In this document: in pieces, positions 6,851-15,563 of the stretch
Layout of the letters: each line of letters opens with the position of its first letter
How positions within the stretch are numbered: position 1 is the stretch's first letter
Translations under genes and position numbers: made by a program
Origin: an uncultured Reyranella sp.
GTDB taxonomy: Bacteria; Pseudomonadota; Alphaproteobacteria; Reyranellales; Reyranellaceae
Direction of reading: 5' to 3'
DNA: 37,146 nucleotides
Assembly: GCA_937915145.1 (NCBI GenBank)
Contig: CALDNT010000185.1
Coordinates: forward strand, 1-37,146
The notes under the pieces: generated by a model
The model's database searches: none
What the model saw: the letters and a program-made list of their open reading frames with translations, nothing else
Told to the model about the DNA's origin: nothing

Positions 6851-9800
6851 TCGCCGGGCTGATCCGCTGGTCGGCGCGCAATCTGCTGCTGATTCTGGTC
6901 GGCACGTTTGCGCTGGCAGGCGGCGGGCTGTTTGCCATCGGCCGCATCTCGCTCGACGCCATCCCCGATCTCTCCGACACCCAGGTGATCGTCTACACCG
7001 AATGGCCGGGCCAGGCGCCTCAGGTGATCGAGGACCAGGTCACCTATCCGTTGACGACGGCGATGCTGGCGGTGCCGCGCAGCACCGCGGTGCGCGGCTT
7101 CTCGTTCTTCGGCGTATCGTTCGTCTACGTCATCTTCGAGGACGGCACCGACATCTACTGGGCGCGCAGCCGCGTGCTGGAATACCTGAACTCGGGCGCC
7201 CAGAAGCTGCCGGCCGAGGTCAAGCCGACGCTGGGGCCCGACGCGACCGGCGTCGGCTGGGTCTATCAATACGTCGTAGTCGGCGCCAACCGCACCCTGG
7301 CGGAGCTGCGCTCGCTGCAGGACTGGTACATCCGCTTTGGCCTCGCCAAGGCGGACGGCGTGGCCGAGGTTGCAAGCGTCGGCGGCTTCGTGAAGCAATA
7401 CAACGTCGTCGTCGATCCGGCCAAGCTCAGGAGTTTCGGCGTGCCGCTGGGGCGGGTGATCGCCGCGATCCGCGCCAGCAATCGCGAAGTCGGCGGCCGC
7501 GTCGTCGAAATGGCCGAAACCGAATTCATGGTGCGCGGTCGCGGCTACATCAAGGACACGTCCGACCTCGGGCAGATCGTGCTGCGCGCCGACGGGCCGG
7601 TCCCGGTGCTGCTGCGCGACGTCGCGCGCGTCGAGATCGGGCCGGACGAGCGCCGCGGCGTCACCGAGCGCGACGGCGAGGGCGAGGTCGCGGGCGGCGT
7701 CGTGCTGCAGCGCTTCGGCCAGAATGCCCTCGACGTCATCGCCAACGTCAAGGCCAAGGTCGCGGCGCTGGCGCCAGGCCTGCCCGAGGGCGTGCGCATC
7801 GAAGCGGTCTACGACCGCTCCGACCTGATCCATCGTGCCATCGAGACCCTGGTCCATACACTGATCGAGGAAAGCATCGTGGTGGCGGTGGTCTGCTTCG
7901 TGTTCCTGCTTCACGTGCGCTCGGCGCTGGTGGCCATCATCACGCTGCCGGTCGGCATCCTGATGGCGTTCCTCGCCATGCACTTCCTCGGCATCGGCTC
8001 CAACATCATGAGTCTGGGCGGCATCGCCATCGCCATCGGCGCCATGATCGACGCCGCCATCGTGATGATCGAGAACGCCCACAAGCACCTGGAGCGGCTG
8101 AAACCCGGCCAGTCGCGCCGCGATGCCGTCGTGGCCGCCGCGGTCGAGGTCGGGCCGGCGCTGTTCTTCAGCCTGCTGGTCATCACCGTGTCCTTCCTGC
8201 CGATCTTCGCGCTCGAGGCACAGGAGGGCCGGATGTTCAAGCCGCTGGCCTGGACCAAGAGCCTGTCGATGGCGGCCGCGGCCCTGCTGTCGGTGACGCT
8301 GGTGCCGGCGCTGATGCTGCTGTTCGTGCGCGGCCGCATCCTGCCGGAGCACCGCAATCCGGTTAACCGCGCGCTGATCTGGCTCTACCGTCCGGCGATC
8401 CGGCTGGTGCTGCGGGCGCGTCTGTTCACGATCGCGATGGCACTCGTGGTGCTGGGTGCCAGCGCCTGGCCGGCGATGCGGCTCGGCAGCGAGTTCATGC
8501 CGGCCCTCGACGAGGGCACGCTGTTCTACATGCCGACCACCCTGCCCGGCCTTTCCGTCACCAAGTCGGCCGAGCTGCTGCAGACCCAGGACAAGATCAT
8601 CAAGTCGTTCCCCGAAGTGGCCTCGGTCTACGGCAAGGGCGGCCGCGCCAACACGGCGACCGATCCCGCGCCGCTGGAAATGTTCGAAACGGTGATCAAC
8701 CTCAAACCCAAGTCGGAATGGCGGGCCGGGATGACCGTCGACAAACTGATCGCCGAATTCGACGGGGCGCTGCAGTTCCCCGGCGTCAGCAACGCCTGGA
8801 CCATGCCGATCAAGGCGCGGACCGACATGCTGGCCACCGGCATCCGCACGCCGGTCGGCGTCAAGCTGCTGGGCCGCGACCTGGGTGAACTGGAAGCCCT
8901 GGCGCGCCAGGTCGAGGCGGCGGTGCGCGGCGTGCCAGGCACCACCAGCGCCTTCGCCGAGCGCGTCACCGGCGGTTCGTTTCTCGACATCGTGCCGGAT
9001 CGCAACAAATTGGCGCAGTACGGCGTGATGATGGAGGACGTCCAGATGGCGGTGTCGAGCGCGCTGGGCGGCGAGGCGATCTCGGCCACGATCGAGGGCC
9101 GCGAACGCTACAGCATCAACGTCCGCTACCCACGCGACTTCAGGTCCGATCCACGCGCCATCGCCCAGGACGTGCTGGTGTCGACCGTGCGTGGCGGCAT
9201 GATACCACTGGGCCAGCTCGCCGACGTCCGGCCGAACCGCGGTCCGACCACGATCCGTACCGAGAACGCCCAGCTCGCGGTCTATGTCTTCATCGACTTC
9301 CGCGACCGCGATCTCGGCGGCTATGTCGCCGATGCCCGGCGCGCGGTCCAGGAAAAGGTCGTGTTCCCACCCGGCTCCTACGCCATCTGGAGCGGCCAGT
9401 TCGAGTTTCTCGAACGGGCCGAGGCACGGCTGCAGATCGTCGTGCCAGCCACGCTGCTGCTGATCTTCGTGCTGCTCTATCTCAATTTCCGCCGCATGAC
9501 CGAGACGCTGATCGTCATGCTGTCGCTGCCGTTCTCGCTGGTCGGCGGCCTGTGGTTCGTGTGGTGGATGGGCTTCAACATGAGCGTGGCGGTCGCGGTG
9601 GGCTTCATCGCGCTGGCCGGCGTCGCCGCCGAGACCGGCGTGGTGATGCTGATCTATCTCGACCAGGCGCTGAAGGAACGGCAGGCGCGCTGCGAGGCCG
9701 AACGCCGGCCGTTCGCCAGGTCCGACCTGCGGGCGGCGATCATGGAAGGTGCGGTTGAGCGCGTGCGGCCCAAGATGATGACGGTGACCGCGATCATGGC

Positions 9801-10002
9801 GGGGCTGCTGCCGATCCTGTGGAGCACCGGCACCGGCTCGGAGGTCATGCAGCGCATCGCCGTGCCGATGATCGGCGGCATGGTGAGTTCGACACTGCTC
9901 ACGCTGCTGGTGATCCCGGCGCTTTATGCCCTGGTCAAAGGCTGGCGGCTGGAGCGGGTGGCCACGCAGCCGGCCGCGCGCGCGGCCGCGACGGTCGCCT
10001 GA
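6847..10002 (+). CDS. cusA: CusA-type Cu(I)/Ag(I) RND efflux pump
   Basis: A 1051-residue inner-membrane proton-driven exporter starting at GTG, overlapping the cusB stop. TM4 carries GAMIDAAIVMIEN (398-410, with D402), the form typical of copper/silver HME-RND pumps rather than Zn/Co/Ni CzcA. The three methionines that form the copper path in E. coli CusA (M573, M623, M672) appear here as M562, M612 and M661, all offset by exactly 11 residues. This strongly supports Cu(I)/Ag(I) as substrate. The usual outer-membrane channel gene (cusC) is absent from the operon, so a channel encoded elsewhere must be used. The next gene is an unrelated lipoprotein. Confidence 0.96.
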   Translation: MIAGLIRWSARNLLLILVGTFALAGGGLFAIGRISLDAIPDLSDTQVIVYTEWPGQAPQVIEDQVTYPLTTAMLAVPRSTAVRGFSFFGVSFVYVIFEDGTDIYWARSRVLEYLNSGAQKLPAEVKPTLGPDATGVGWVYQYVVVGANRTLAELRSLQDWYIRFGLAKADGVAEVASVGGFVKQYNVVVDPAKLRSFGVPLGRVIAAIRASNREVGGRVVEMAETEFMVRGRGYIKDTSDLGQIVLRADGPVPVLLRDVARVEIGPDERRGVTERDGEGEVAGGVVLQRFGQNALDVIANVKAKVAALAPGLPEGVRIEAVYDRSDLIHRAIETLVHTLIEESIVVAVVCFVFLLHVRSALVAIITLPVGILMAFLAMHFLGIGSNIMSLGGIAIAIGAMIDAAIVMIENAHKHLERLKPGQSRRDAVVAAAVEVGPALFFSLLVITVSFLPIFALEAQEGRMFKPLAWTKSLSMAAAALLSVTLVPALMLLFVRGRILPEHRNPVNRALIWLYRPAIRLVLRARLFTIAMALVVLGASAWPAMRLGSEFMPALDEGTLFYMPTTLPGLSVTKSAELLQTQDKIIKSFPEVASVYGKGGRANTATDPAPLEMFETVINLKPKSEWRAGMTVDKLIAEFDGALQFPGVSNAWTMPIKARTDMLATGIRTPVGVKLLGRDLGELEALARQVEAAVRGVPGTTSAFAERVTGGSFLDIVPDRNKLAQYGVMMEDVQMAVSSALGGEAISATIEGRERYSINVRYPRDFRSDPRAIAQDVLVSTVRGGMIPLGQLADVRPNRGPTTIRTENAQLAVYVFIDFRDRDLGGYVADARRAVQEKVVFPPGSYAIWSGQFEFLERAEARLQIVVPATLLLIFVLLYLNFRRMTETLIVMLSLPFSLVGGLWFVWWMGFNMSVAVAVGFIALAGVAAETGVVMLIYLDQALKERQARCEAERRPFARSDLRAAIMEGAVERVRPKMMTVTAIMAGLLPILWSTGTGSEVMQRIAVPMIGGMVSSTLLTLLVIPALYALVKGWRLERVATQPAARAAATVA

Positions 10003-10091
10003 GCGATCATCGCGAGACGGTCGACTGCATGAGGCCCCGGTGCCCGACTGTCGAAGTCGTCTACAATGAGAAGCGCCGAGGAGAGCGCCCG

Positions 10092-10679
10092 ATGCGCCTT
10101 GCCCGTACTGCCGCCACCCTGTTGCTTGCCGCCACACTTGCCGCCTGCGTGACCGGGCCGACGGCGGTGCAGACCACCACGCCGACGCTGGGCGGCTACA
10201 ACTATGCCCCACAGTACGATTTCGGCGAGTTCTGGGCGGCAACCGACGGCAGGGACTTTCGCGTGATCGTCGCGGGCAATCCCTTCTCGGCACTGACCTT
10301 CGGCGAGATGAAGGCCCGCCTGCTGCCGGTGCTGCAGGCCAACAAGCCGCGGCCGGCGCTCACCTTCACCTATGACGCGCCGGAGGAGGAGCAGCACCCG
10401 GACTATCGGCTGGTGCTGGTGTTCGACCCGGCCAACGATCTCGGCTCCGGTACGGTGTGCAATGGCGTCACGCGCCTGAAGCCAGGGACGCCGGGCCACG
10501 TCTATGTCTTCGGCGTCTACTGCCGCAACAATCTGGCCATGTCCGAGACCATGGGCTGGACACCGGCGACCGGCCCCGACGATCCCCGTCTCGGCCAGCT
10601 TTTCGCCCAGCTTTTCCTGGTGCTGTTCGCCGACCGGCCCCAGCGCCGTGACTGGTTCGTGCCGTACATCCGCTGGTAG
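10092..10679 (+). CDS. Predicted lipoprotein of unknown function
   Basis: A 195-residue protein with a lipoprotein signal peptide: MRLARTAATLLLAATLAAC, lipobox LAAC with lipidated C19. The mature part has two cysteines (in TVCNGV and VYCRNN) that could form a disulfide, and an aromatic C-terminus (WFVPYIRW). Similar lipoproteins occur in alphaproteobacteria, but I know of no assigned function. It follows cusA by 89 bp and converges with the DUF3297 gene. There is no sign that it belongs to the efflux system. Confidence 0.8.
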   Translation: MRLARTAATLLLAATLAACVTGPTAVQTTTPTLGGYNYAPQYDFGEFWAATDGRDFRVIVAGNPFSALTFGEMKARLLPVLQANKPRPALTFTYDAPEEEQHPDYRLVLVFDPANDLGSGTVCNGVTRLKPGTPGHVYVFGVYCRNNLAMSETMGWTPATGPDDPRLGQLFAQLFLVLFADRPQRRDWFVPYIRW

Positions 10680-10693
10680 TCGTCTCAGCAGGC

Positions 10694-10975
10694 CTATTTC
10701 AAAAAGTAGGGCTCGACCTTGCCCTTGAGCTTGATGGTGAGCGGGTTGCCCTTGCGGTCGACCGTCTTGCCGACGGCGAGGCGGACCCAGCCCTCGCTCA
10801 CGCAGTATTCCTCGACGTTGGTCTTTTCCTCGCCGTCGAACTTTATGCCGACGCCGCGCGTCAGCAGCGCCTCGTCATAGTGCGGGCTCTTGGGGTTGGT
10901 CGAGAGACGATCCGGCAGCTGGGCCGGCAGCTGGGCCGGCGGGGCGGGAGGTACAGAAGGTGGGGTGTCTGTCAT
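10694..10975 (-). CDS. DUF3297 family protein
   Basis: A 93-residue soluble protein. After a Pro/Ala/Gln-rich N-terminus (two copies of AQLP) comes the conserved block NPKSPHYDE ... GVGIKFDGEEKTNVEEYC ... EGWVRLAVGK ... GNPLTIKLKGKVEPYF, which is the DUF3297 signature as I know it from proteobacteria. Its function is not established. The ATG at 10975 is chosen over the upstream alternative because AGAGG precedes it. Confidence 0.85.
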   Translation of the reverse strand: MTDTPPSVPPAPPAQLPAQLPDRLSTNPKSPHYDEALLTRGVGIKFDGEEKTNVEEYCVSEGWVRLAVGKTVDRKGNPLTIKLKGKVEPYFLK

Positions 10976-11025
10976 GCCTCTAGCTAGCACGTCACGCCGC
11001 CAAGAACAGCGTGACAGTGACGCAA

Positions 11026-11424
11026 TCAGGCGCGGGTGGCGTTGGCGAGCTGCAGCGTGTCCGCGAGGTGGCGGAACCGCGTCGCCAGGCCATTGGCACC
11101 GAATGTCCAGAGATGGAGTTCGAGATCGCGGAGGCGCCGTCCGGTGAGCTTCACCACCATCTCGATGTCGATCGGCACGGCAACCAAGTCGCCGCCGGCG
11201 AGAAAGGCCCGCGGCTGGAAGCGCACGAAGTCGAAATCACCCAGGGCACTGAAGAAGCCGGCGACGGCGTCGCGGCCGCGACGCGGCGCGTACCATTTGA
11301 GCGTCTCGCCGCCCCAATCATGCTCCCACTCGATGTCGGGATCGAGCTGGATGAGGATGCCCGGAACGTCGCCTTTCCCAAAGCAGTCGTACATTTTCTG
11401 CACGGTCTCCACATATCGGCTCAT
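11026..11424 (-). CDS. SnoaL-like / nuclear transport factor 2-fold protein
   Basis: A 132-residue protein whose pattern (helix YVETVQKMYDCFGKGDVPGILIQLDPDIEWEHDW, then RGRDAVAGFFSAL, then FLAGGDLVAV) is that of SnoaL-like/ketosteroid-isomerase-like proteins. These have a cone-shaped fold that binds small hydrophobic ligands, and many have no known reaction. The ATG at 11424 is preferred over that at 11493 because GAGGA lies 6 nt upstream and the family normally begins just before this helix. No specific substrate can be named. Confidence 0.8.
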   Translation of the reverse strand: MSRYVETVQKMYDCFGKGDVPGILIQLDPDIEWEHDWGGETLKWYAPRRGRDAVAGFFSALGDFDFVRFQPRAFLAGGDLVAVPIDIEMVVKLTGRRLRDLELHLWTFGANGLATRFRHLADTLQLANATRA

Positions 11425-11493
11425 GGCGCATCCTCGCGGCTCGTTGTCGTCGCGGGGAATACGGCAGCAGGCCCGGTGGCAGATGCCCGGCAC

Positions 11494-12135
11494 TCATTCA
11501 AGAAATCGTGAGGGTACCGGCAGATAGGTGAAATCGTCGAAGACAGTGACGCTGTCGGCCTTGGTCCAGACGCCGACCGCGCCGGGGCCGGCAATGCGAT
11601 TGTCGTCGAGCTCGATGTAGATTTTGCCGTTAAGCAGGACGCGGATGCGTCTGCCGCGGAACTCGACCCGCAGGCTGTGCCAGACATTTGCCGCCACCGG
11701 GGCATCGACATATTTCAGGGTCACGCGGTTGCCCCGCTGCACGTAGTAGAGCGCGACATTGTTTTCGAGCGCGTTGGCGCGTGCGACATAATAGGTGTCG
11801 CCATCCTTCCAGCGCCAGACGAGGCCGCCTGCCTGATCCTCTCGGCCCGCCAGCGGCTTGAACTTCACTTCGACGGCGCCGTCGCCAAGCGCCGTCCCCT
11901 GCTTCACGCACCACGGAAAGGCAGCGGTTCCCGACTGCTTCAGCACATTGGGCGGGCTGGGCGCGCCGGCATCGGCCTCGACCGTCCAGCGCGCCGCGCC
12001 GCCGCCGGTGCTGCCGCACCGCCAGCCAGGCGGTTGCGCGCCGGCGCGGGCGGCATCGAACCCGACGGTCTCGGCTTGTGCAGGAAGAGCGACGGAGAGC
12101 ATCGCCATCGCAAATTCCAGGGCAAACTTCAGCAT
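11494..12135 (-). CDS. Exported concanavalin-like (DUF1080/LamG-type) protein
   Basis: A 213-residue protein with a signal peptide (residues 1-21, ending PAQA). The mature part shows a beta-sandwich pattern seen in DUF1080/LamG-like domains: VEVKFKPLAGREDQAGGLVWRW, DTYYVARANALENNVALYYV, WHSLRVEFRGRRIRVLLNG. Two cysteines (C40 and the one in FPWCVKQG) may pair. It probably binds carbohydrate or another surface ligand in the periplasm; I see no catalytic residues that prove an enzyme. The ATG at 12135 has GGAGG 5 nt upstream. It sits downstream of chrA, but nothing ties it to chromate. Confidence 0.75.
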   Translation of the reverse strand: MLKFALEFAMAMLSVALPAQAETVGFDAARAGAQPPGWRCGSTGGGAARWTVEADAGAPSPPNVLKQSGTAAFPWCVKQGTALGDGAVEVKFKPLAGREDQAGGLVWRWKDGDTYYVARANALENNVALYYVQRGNRVTLKYVDAPVAANVWHSLRVEFRGRRIRVLLNGKIYIELDDNRIAGPGAVGVWTKADSVTVFDDFTYLPVPSRFLE

Positions 12136-12164
12136 GGTTGCCTCCTGTCGAAACAGCGGCCCGG

Positions 12165-13532
12165 CTAGATCACGCTGATGACCTGGGAGTAGATAATCCC
12201 GGTCAGCGCGCTGGCAAGCAGCACCGTGATCATGCCGAACTTGAAACGGAATACGGCAACGGCACAGGCCGCCGCCAGCACCAGTGCCGGAAGATTGGCC
12301 GAGGCCAGAACCGGCAGATCGACGGTGGCGCCGAGGACGTTCACGGGCTCGAGGTCAGAGAACAGCACCTGCAGGCCGAACCACACCGCGAGATTCAGGA
12401 TCACACCGACCACGGCGGCGGTGATGGCGGCAAGTGCGGCGGCCAGCGCCTTGTTGGATCGCAGCGCCTCGACGAACGGCGCGCCGAAGAAGATCCAGAG
12501 GAAACAGGGCACGAAGGTGACCCAGGTGGTGAGCAGCCCGCCCAGCGTCGCGGCCAGCAGCGGCGGCAGCCCCCCCGGTTCGCGCCAAGCGGCGAGGAAG
12601 CCCACGAACTGCGTCACCATGATCAGCGGCCCCGGCGTGGATTCCGCCATGCCGAGTCCGTCCAGCATCTCGCCGGCCGTCACCCACTGGTAGTTCTCGA
12701 CCGCTTGCTGGGCGACATAGGCCAGCACCGCATAGGCACCGCCGAACGTGACCACGGCCATCTTGCTGAAGAACACCGCGATCTGGGCAAACACGTTGCC
12801 GCCGCCCAGGCCGAAATAGAGCAGTGCCACCGGCACCAGCCACAGCGCCAGGAACACGGCGGCGATCGACAGCGACCAACGGACGTTGGGCCGGGCATGC
12901 GCCGGCGTCTCCTCACCCAGCAGCGAGTCTGCGTCGGCTACTTGGCGGGCGCCCGGCGTGCCATGGCCGCCGCCGGTCCTGAACGCCGCCCAGCCGAGGC
13001 GGCCGCCCAGCCAGCCAATCGCGCCGGTCGCCACGATGATGAGCGGGAACGGCACGTGGTAGAAAAAGATCGCCACGAAGGCCGCGGCCGCGATGCCGCG
13101 CATGACGTTATTGCGCAGCGCGCGCCTGCCGACCCGCAGCACCGCCTCGATCACGATCACCAGCACCGCGGCCTTCAAGCCAAAGAACAGGCCCTGCACC
13201 AGCGTGACCTTGCCCAGCAGCACGTAGACCCAGGAAAGCGCCATGATGGCGAGCAGGCCCGGCAACACGAACAAGGTGCCGGCCAGAAGCCCGCCTTTGG
13301 TCCGGTGCATCAGCCAGCCGATATAGGTGGCGAGCTGCTGGGCCTCGGGGCCGGGCAGCAAGGTGCAGTAGTTCAACGCCTGCAGGAAACGCTGCTCGCC
13401 GATCCACTTCTTCTCCTCGACGACGATGCGATGCATGACCGCGATCTGGCCGGCTGGCCCGCCGAACGAGAGGGCGGCGACACGGGCCCACACCTTCATG
13501 GCTTCGGAAAAGGGAACGCCGTGGTCTTTCAT
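12165..13532 (-). CDS. chrA: Chromate efflux transporter ChrA
   Basis: A 455-residue inner-membrane protein with the two homologous halves of full-length CHR-family transporters. Each half begins with the family signature: ALSFGGPAGQIAVMH and LLPGPEAQQLATYIGW in the first, VVTFGGAYAVLAYVAQ and ESTPGPLIMVTQFVGF in the second. A hydrophilic linker (about 210-240) joins them. ChrA exports chromate from the cytoplasm, which protects from Cr(VI) mistaken for sulfate. The ATG overlaps the chrB stop (ATGA 13529-13532), so chrB and chrA are translationally coupled. Confidence 0.96.
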   Translation of the reverse strand: MKDHGVPFSEAMKVWARVAALSFGGPAGQIAVMHRIVVEEKKWIGEQRFLQALNYCTLLPGPEAQQLATYIGWLMHRTKGGLLAGTLFVLPGLLAIMALSWVYVLLGKVTLVQGLFFGLKAAVLVIVIEAVLRVGRRALRNNVMRGIAAAAFVAIFFYHVPFPLIIVATGAIGWLGGRLGWAAFRTGGGHGTPGARQVADADSLLGEETPAHARPNVRWSLSIAAVFLALWLVPVALLYFGLGGGNVFAQIAVFFSKMAVVTFGGAYAVLAYVAQQAVENYQWVTAGEMLDGLGMAESTPGPLIMVTQFVGFLAAWREPGGLPPLLAATLGGLLTTWVTFVPCFLWIFFGAPFVEALRSNKALAAALAAITAAVVGVILNLAVWFGLQVLFSDLEPVNVLGATVDLPVLASANLPALVLAAACAVAVFRFKFGMITVLLASALTGIIYSQVISVI

Positions 13533-14503
13533 CTGCTGCCCTGCTTGCTCGCGAACGAGCTGTAGAGATCGTCGAGAAGGATGGCGCCACGCGCCAGCCG
13601 CTCGACGTCGTCGGGGCTGGAAGCCGCGATGCCGGCAATCAGGCTGCGGACACCGGCGGCCTCCTCGCGGCCATACTTGCCGTCCTTGAGATCGATGTCG
13701 TGGATGATCTCGGCGATGGCGCCGAGTGCCGGATCGTCGAGGCCGCTCTCCGCCAGCAGCACCTCGAAGGTGCAGCGCTCGCCGCGATGGGTGAACTCGC
13801 CCTCGAACATGTCGAAGCGCAGCTCGCCCGGCTGGGCGGCATAGCCGGTGCCCGGCACGAACTTGAAGCGCGCGGCAGGATCGATGAAGCGGCGGATCAG
13901 CCAGGCCGAGGCGATGCGATCGATCTGCACACCCTGTCGCGTCACCCAGAGGCGGTTTTTCAAATCGCCGGGCGTATCGGGCGTCGATGGTGCTGGTGCG
14001 CTCACGTCCGTCTCCTCCTTGTGCAGCCCGGCCTCGAGACCCGACACCAGACCCTCGGTCGGTTCGCGCCCATCGGCGCCGAAGAAATCGATCGCCACGA
14101 CCTCGTCGAACTGCTTGCGCAGCCGCGCCACCGGGCCGGCCCGCTCGGCATCGCCGGATTGCCCCGCCGCCAGCTCGCGCGCCGCGGCGGCCACCTCGGC
14201 GTAATCCTCGTCGCGGGCGGCGCAAAACAACGCCTCGACCTCGCCGTCACTGAGGCCATCGACAAGCCTCGCCTCACAGACGAAGGCCTCGCCGCCCAGC
14301 TCGGCGATCTCGCGCACCAGCCAGGCGAAGTCCTCCTGCGTCTCGGCATTGGCCGGCAATGCATAGACAGAGTTCTTGACCGTCACCGCACCCAGCCCTT
14401 TCAGGCGCCGCCAGATTTTCACCCGCGCGTAGGCGGGCTTGGCCGGGAGTTGATGGATCAGCAGCAGCCAGCGCGCGCGCCCCGAAGAGTCATCACCTGA
14501 CAT
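13529..14503 (-). CDS. chrB: Chromate-responsive regulator ChrB
   Basis: A 324-residue protein with both ChrB regions. The N-terminal domain (about 1-160: WLLLIHQLPAKPAYARVKIWRRLKGLGAV ... VYALP) is the DNA-binding/winged-helix part. The C-terminal domain (about 185-320) has WVTRQGVQIDRIASAWLIRRFIDP and FTHRGERCTFEVLL, the typical ChrB motif. ChrB represses or tunes chrA expression in response to chromate. It heads the leftward operon and is divergent from the superoxide dismutase fusion gene, with a 118-bp AT-rich region between them. A stand-alone copy of its C-terminal domain is encoded at 15560-16015. Confidence 0.93.
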   Translation of the reverse strand: MSGDDSSGRARWLLLIHQLPAKPAYARVKIWRRLKGLGAVTVKNSVYALPANAETQEDFAWLVREIAELGGEAFVCEARLVDGLSDGEVEALFCAARDEDYAEVAAAARELAAGQSGDAERAGPVARLRKQFDEVVAIDFFGADGREPTEGLVSGLEAGLHKEETDVSAPAPSTPDTPGDLKNRLWVTRQGVQIDRIASAWLIRRFIDPAARFKFVPGTGYAAQPGELRFDMFEGEFTHRGERCTFEVLLAESGLDDPALGAIAEIIHDIDLKDGKYGREEAAGVRSLIAGIAASSPDDVERLARGAILLDDLYSSFASKQGSR

Positions 14504-14621
14504 AATACATCCGTATCATACTACAAATAGAAAATGCAACACTTGTATCTTTTTTCTCTTGCATTCCCGTTTCACAAGCGTATTTTGCTGTTGAAACGAG
14601 TGTATCACCAAGAGGAACGCC
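14504..14621. promoter_or_regulatory. Divergent chrB / SOD-rhodanese control region with inverted repeats
   Basis: This 118-bp stretch is clearly more AT-rich than its surroundings. It contains an inverted repeat AATGCAA (14533-14539) / TTGCATT (14559-14565) and another CGTTTCA (14568-14574) / TGAAACG (14592-14598). GTATC recurs three times, near 14513, 14545 and 14602. For the rightward gene, TTGCAT (14559-14564), a 16-nt gap and TATTTT (14581-14586) make a plausible promoter. On the other strand the mirror TTGCAT with a downstream TATGAT may serve chrB, though that spacing is short. ChrB is the natural candidate to bind here. Confidence 0.6.
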
Positions 14622-15563
14622 ATGTCCTTCCACAGTCGTCCCATCGCCTTCAAACCGCCGCGGCTGAAAGGGCTCTCGGCGCACCTGATCGCCAGCCACT
14701 ACGAGAACAACTACGGCGGCGCGGTGCGCCGGCTGAACGGCATCAAGGGCGAACTCGCAGGTCTCGATCCCGCCACCGCGCCCGGCTTTCGCCTCAACGG
14801 GCTGAAGCGGGAGGAGCTGATCGCCACCAACTCGATGCTGCTGCACGAGGCCTATTTCGACAGTCTTGGCGAGGGTGGCGGCGGCGACCCCAAGGGTCTG
14901 CTCGCCCAGGCGATCGTGCGCGACTTCGGATCGCTGGCCAAATGGCGTGCCGAGTTCGTCGCCATGGGAAAGGCACTAGGCGGCGGCTCGGGCTGGGTGC
15001 TGCTGACGATATCGCCACGCGACGGCACGCTCTCCAACGTCTGGGCGGCCGACCATACGCACGGCATGGCCGGCGGCACGCCGCTGCTTGCGCTCGACAT
15101 GTACGAGCACGCCTATCATCTCGATTTCGGCGCCAACGCCGGCGCCTATGTCGATGCCTTCATGGCCAACATCGCCTGGGCGCGTGTCGCCGCCCGCTTC
15201 GATGGCGTCGCCGCCGAGCCGAAGCCGCACATGGTCGCGACACCCGAGGCGCAAGAGATGCTCGCGGCCGATCCCGACCTGATCGTGATCGACGCCCGCC
15301 TCGCCGACGATGCCGCCTCGGTGCCGGTGCGGCTGCGCGGCGCGCGCCGGGCACCGCCCGACAAGGTCGACGAGGTCGCAGCCTCCCTGCCCCAAGGTGC
15401 CAAGGCGTTGGTCTATTGCGCTTGGGGCTTCGAGATCGGAGGCAATTGCGCCGCCAGGCTGCGCGAACGCGGCATCGATGCCGTGGCGGTTGCCGGCGGC
15501 ATCGGCGCCTGGCGCGCCGACGGCCTGCCGACCGAGCCGTTCAAGGAAGGAGAGACGAAATGA
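14622..15563 (+). CDS. Superoxide dismutase-rhodanese fusion (chromate-island ChrC-like)
   Basis: A 313-residue protein of two domains. Residues 1-200 are an Fe/Mn superoxide dismutase with metal ligands H26, H75, D159 and H163 (DMYEHAYHLDF), and a His at 145 (AADHTHG) in place of the usual water-binding Gln. Residues about 205-305 form a rhodanese domain with Cys266 in YCAWGFEIGG, not the standard CxxGxR loop. Relative to E. coli SodB, gateway residues H30 and Y34 are N30 and A34, so the activity may be altered. Fe-SOD genes (chrC) and rhodaneses (chrE) are known in chromate operons; here both are one polypeptide. It starts the operon divergent from chrB. Confidence 0.9.
   Translation: MSFHSRPIAFKPPRLKGLSAHLIASHYENNYGGAVRRLNGIKGELAGLDPATAPGFRLNGLKREELIATNSMLLHEAYFDSLGEGGGGDPKGLLAQAIVRDFGSLAKWRAEFVAMGKALGGGSGWVLLTISPRDGTLSNVWAADHTHGMAGGTPLLALDMYEHAYHLDFGANAGAYVDAFMANIAWARVAARFDGVAAEPKPHMVATPEAQEMLAADPDLIVIDARLADDAASVPVRLRGARRAPPDKVDEVAASLPQGAKALVYCAWGFEIGGNCAARLRERGIDAVAVAGGIGAWRADGLPTEPFKEGETK

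Noticed and set aside
6712-10293. A 1193-codon open frame on the minus strand opposite cusA
   Set aside because: It is antisense to a textbook RND pump; the translation is His/Arg/Asp/Gln-rich with no domains. Long antisense frames are common in GC-rich codon-biased genes.
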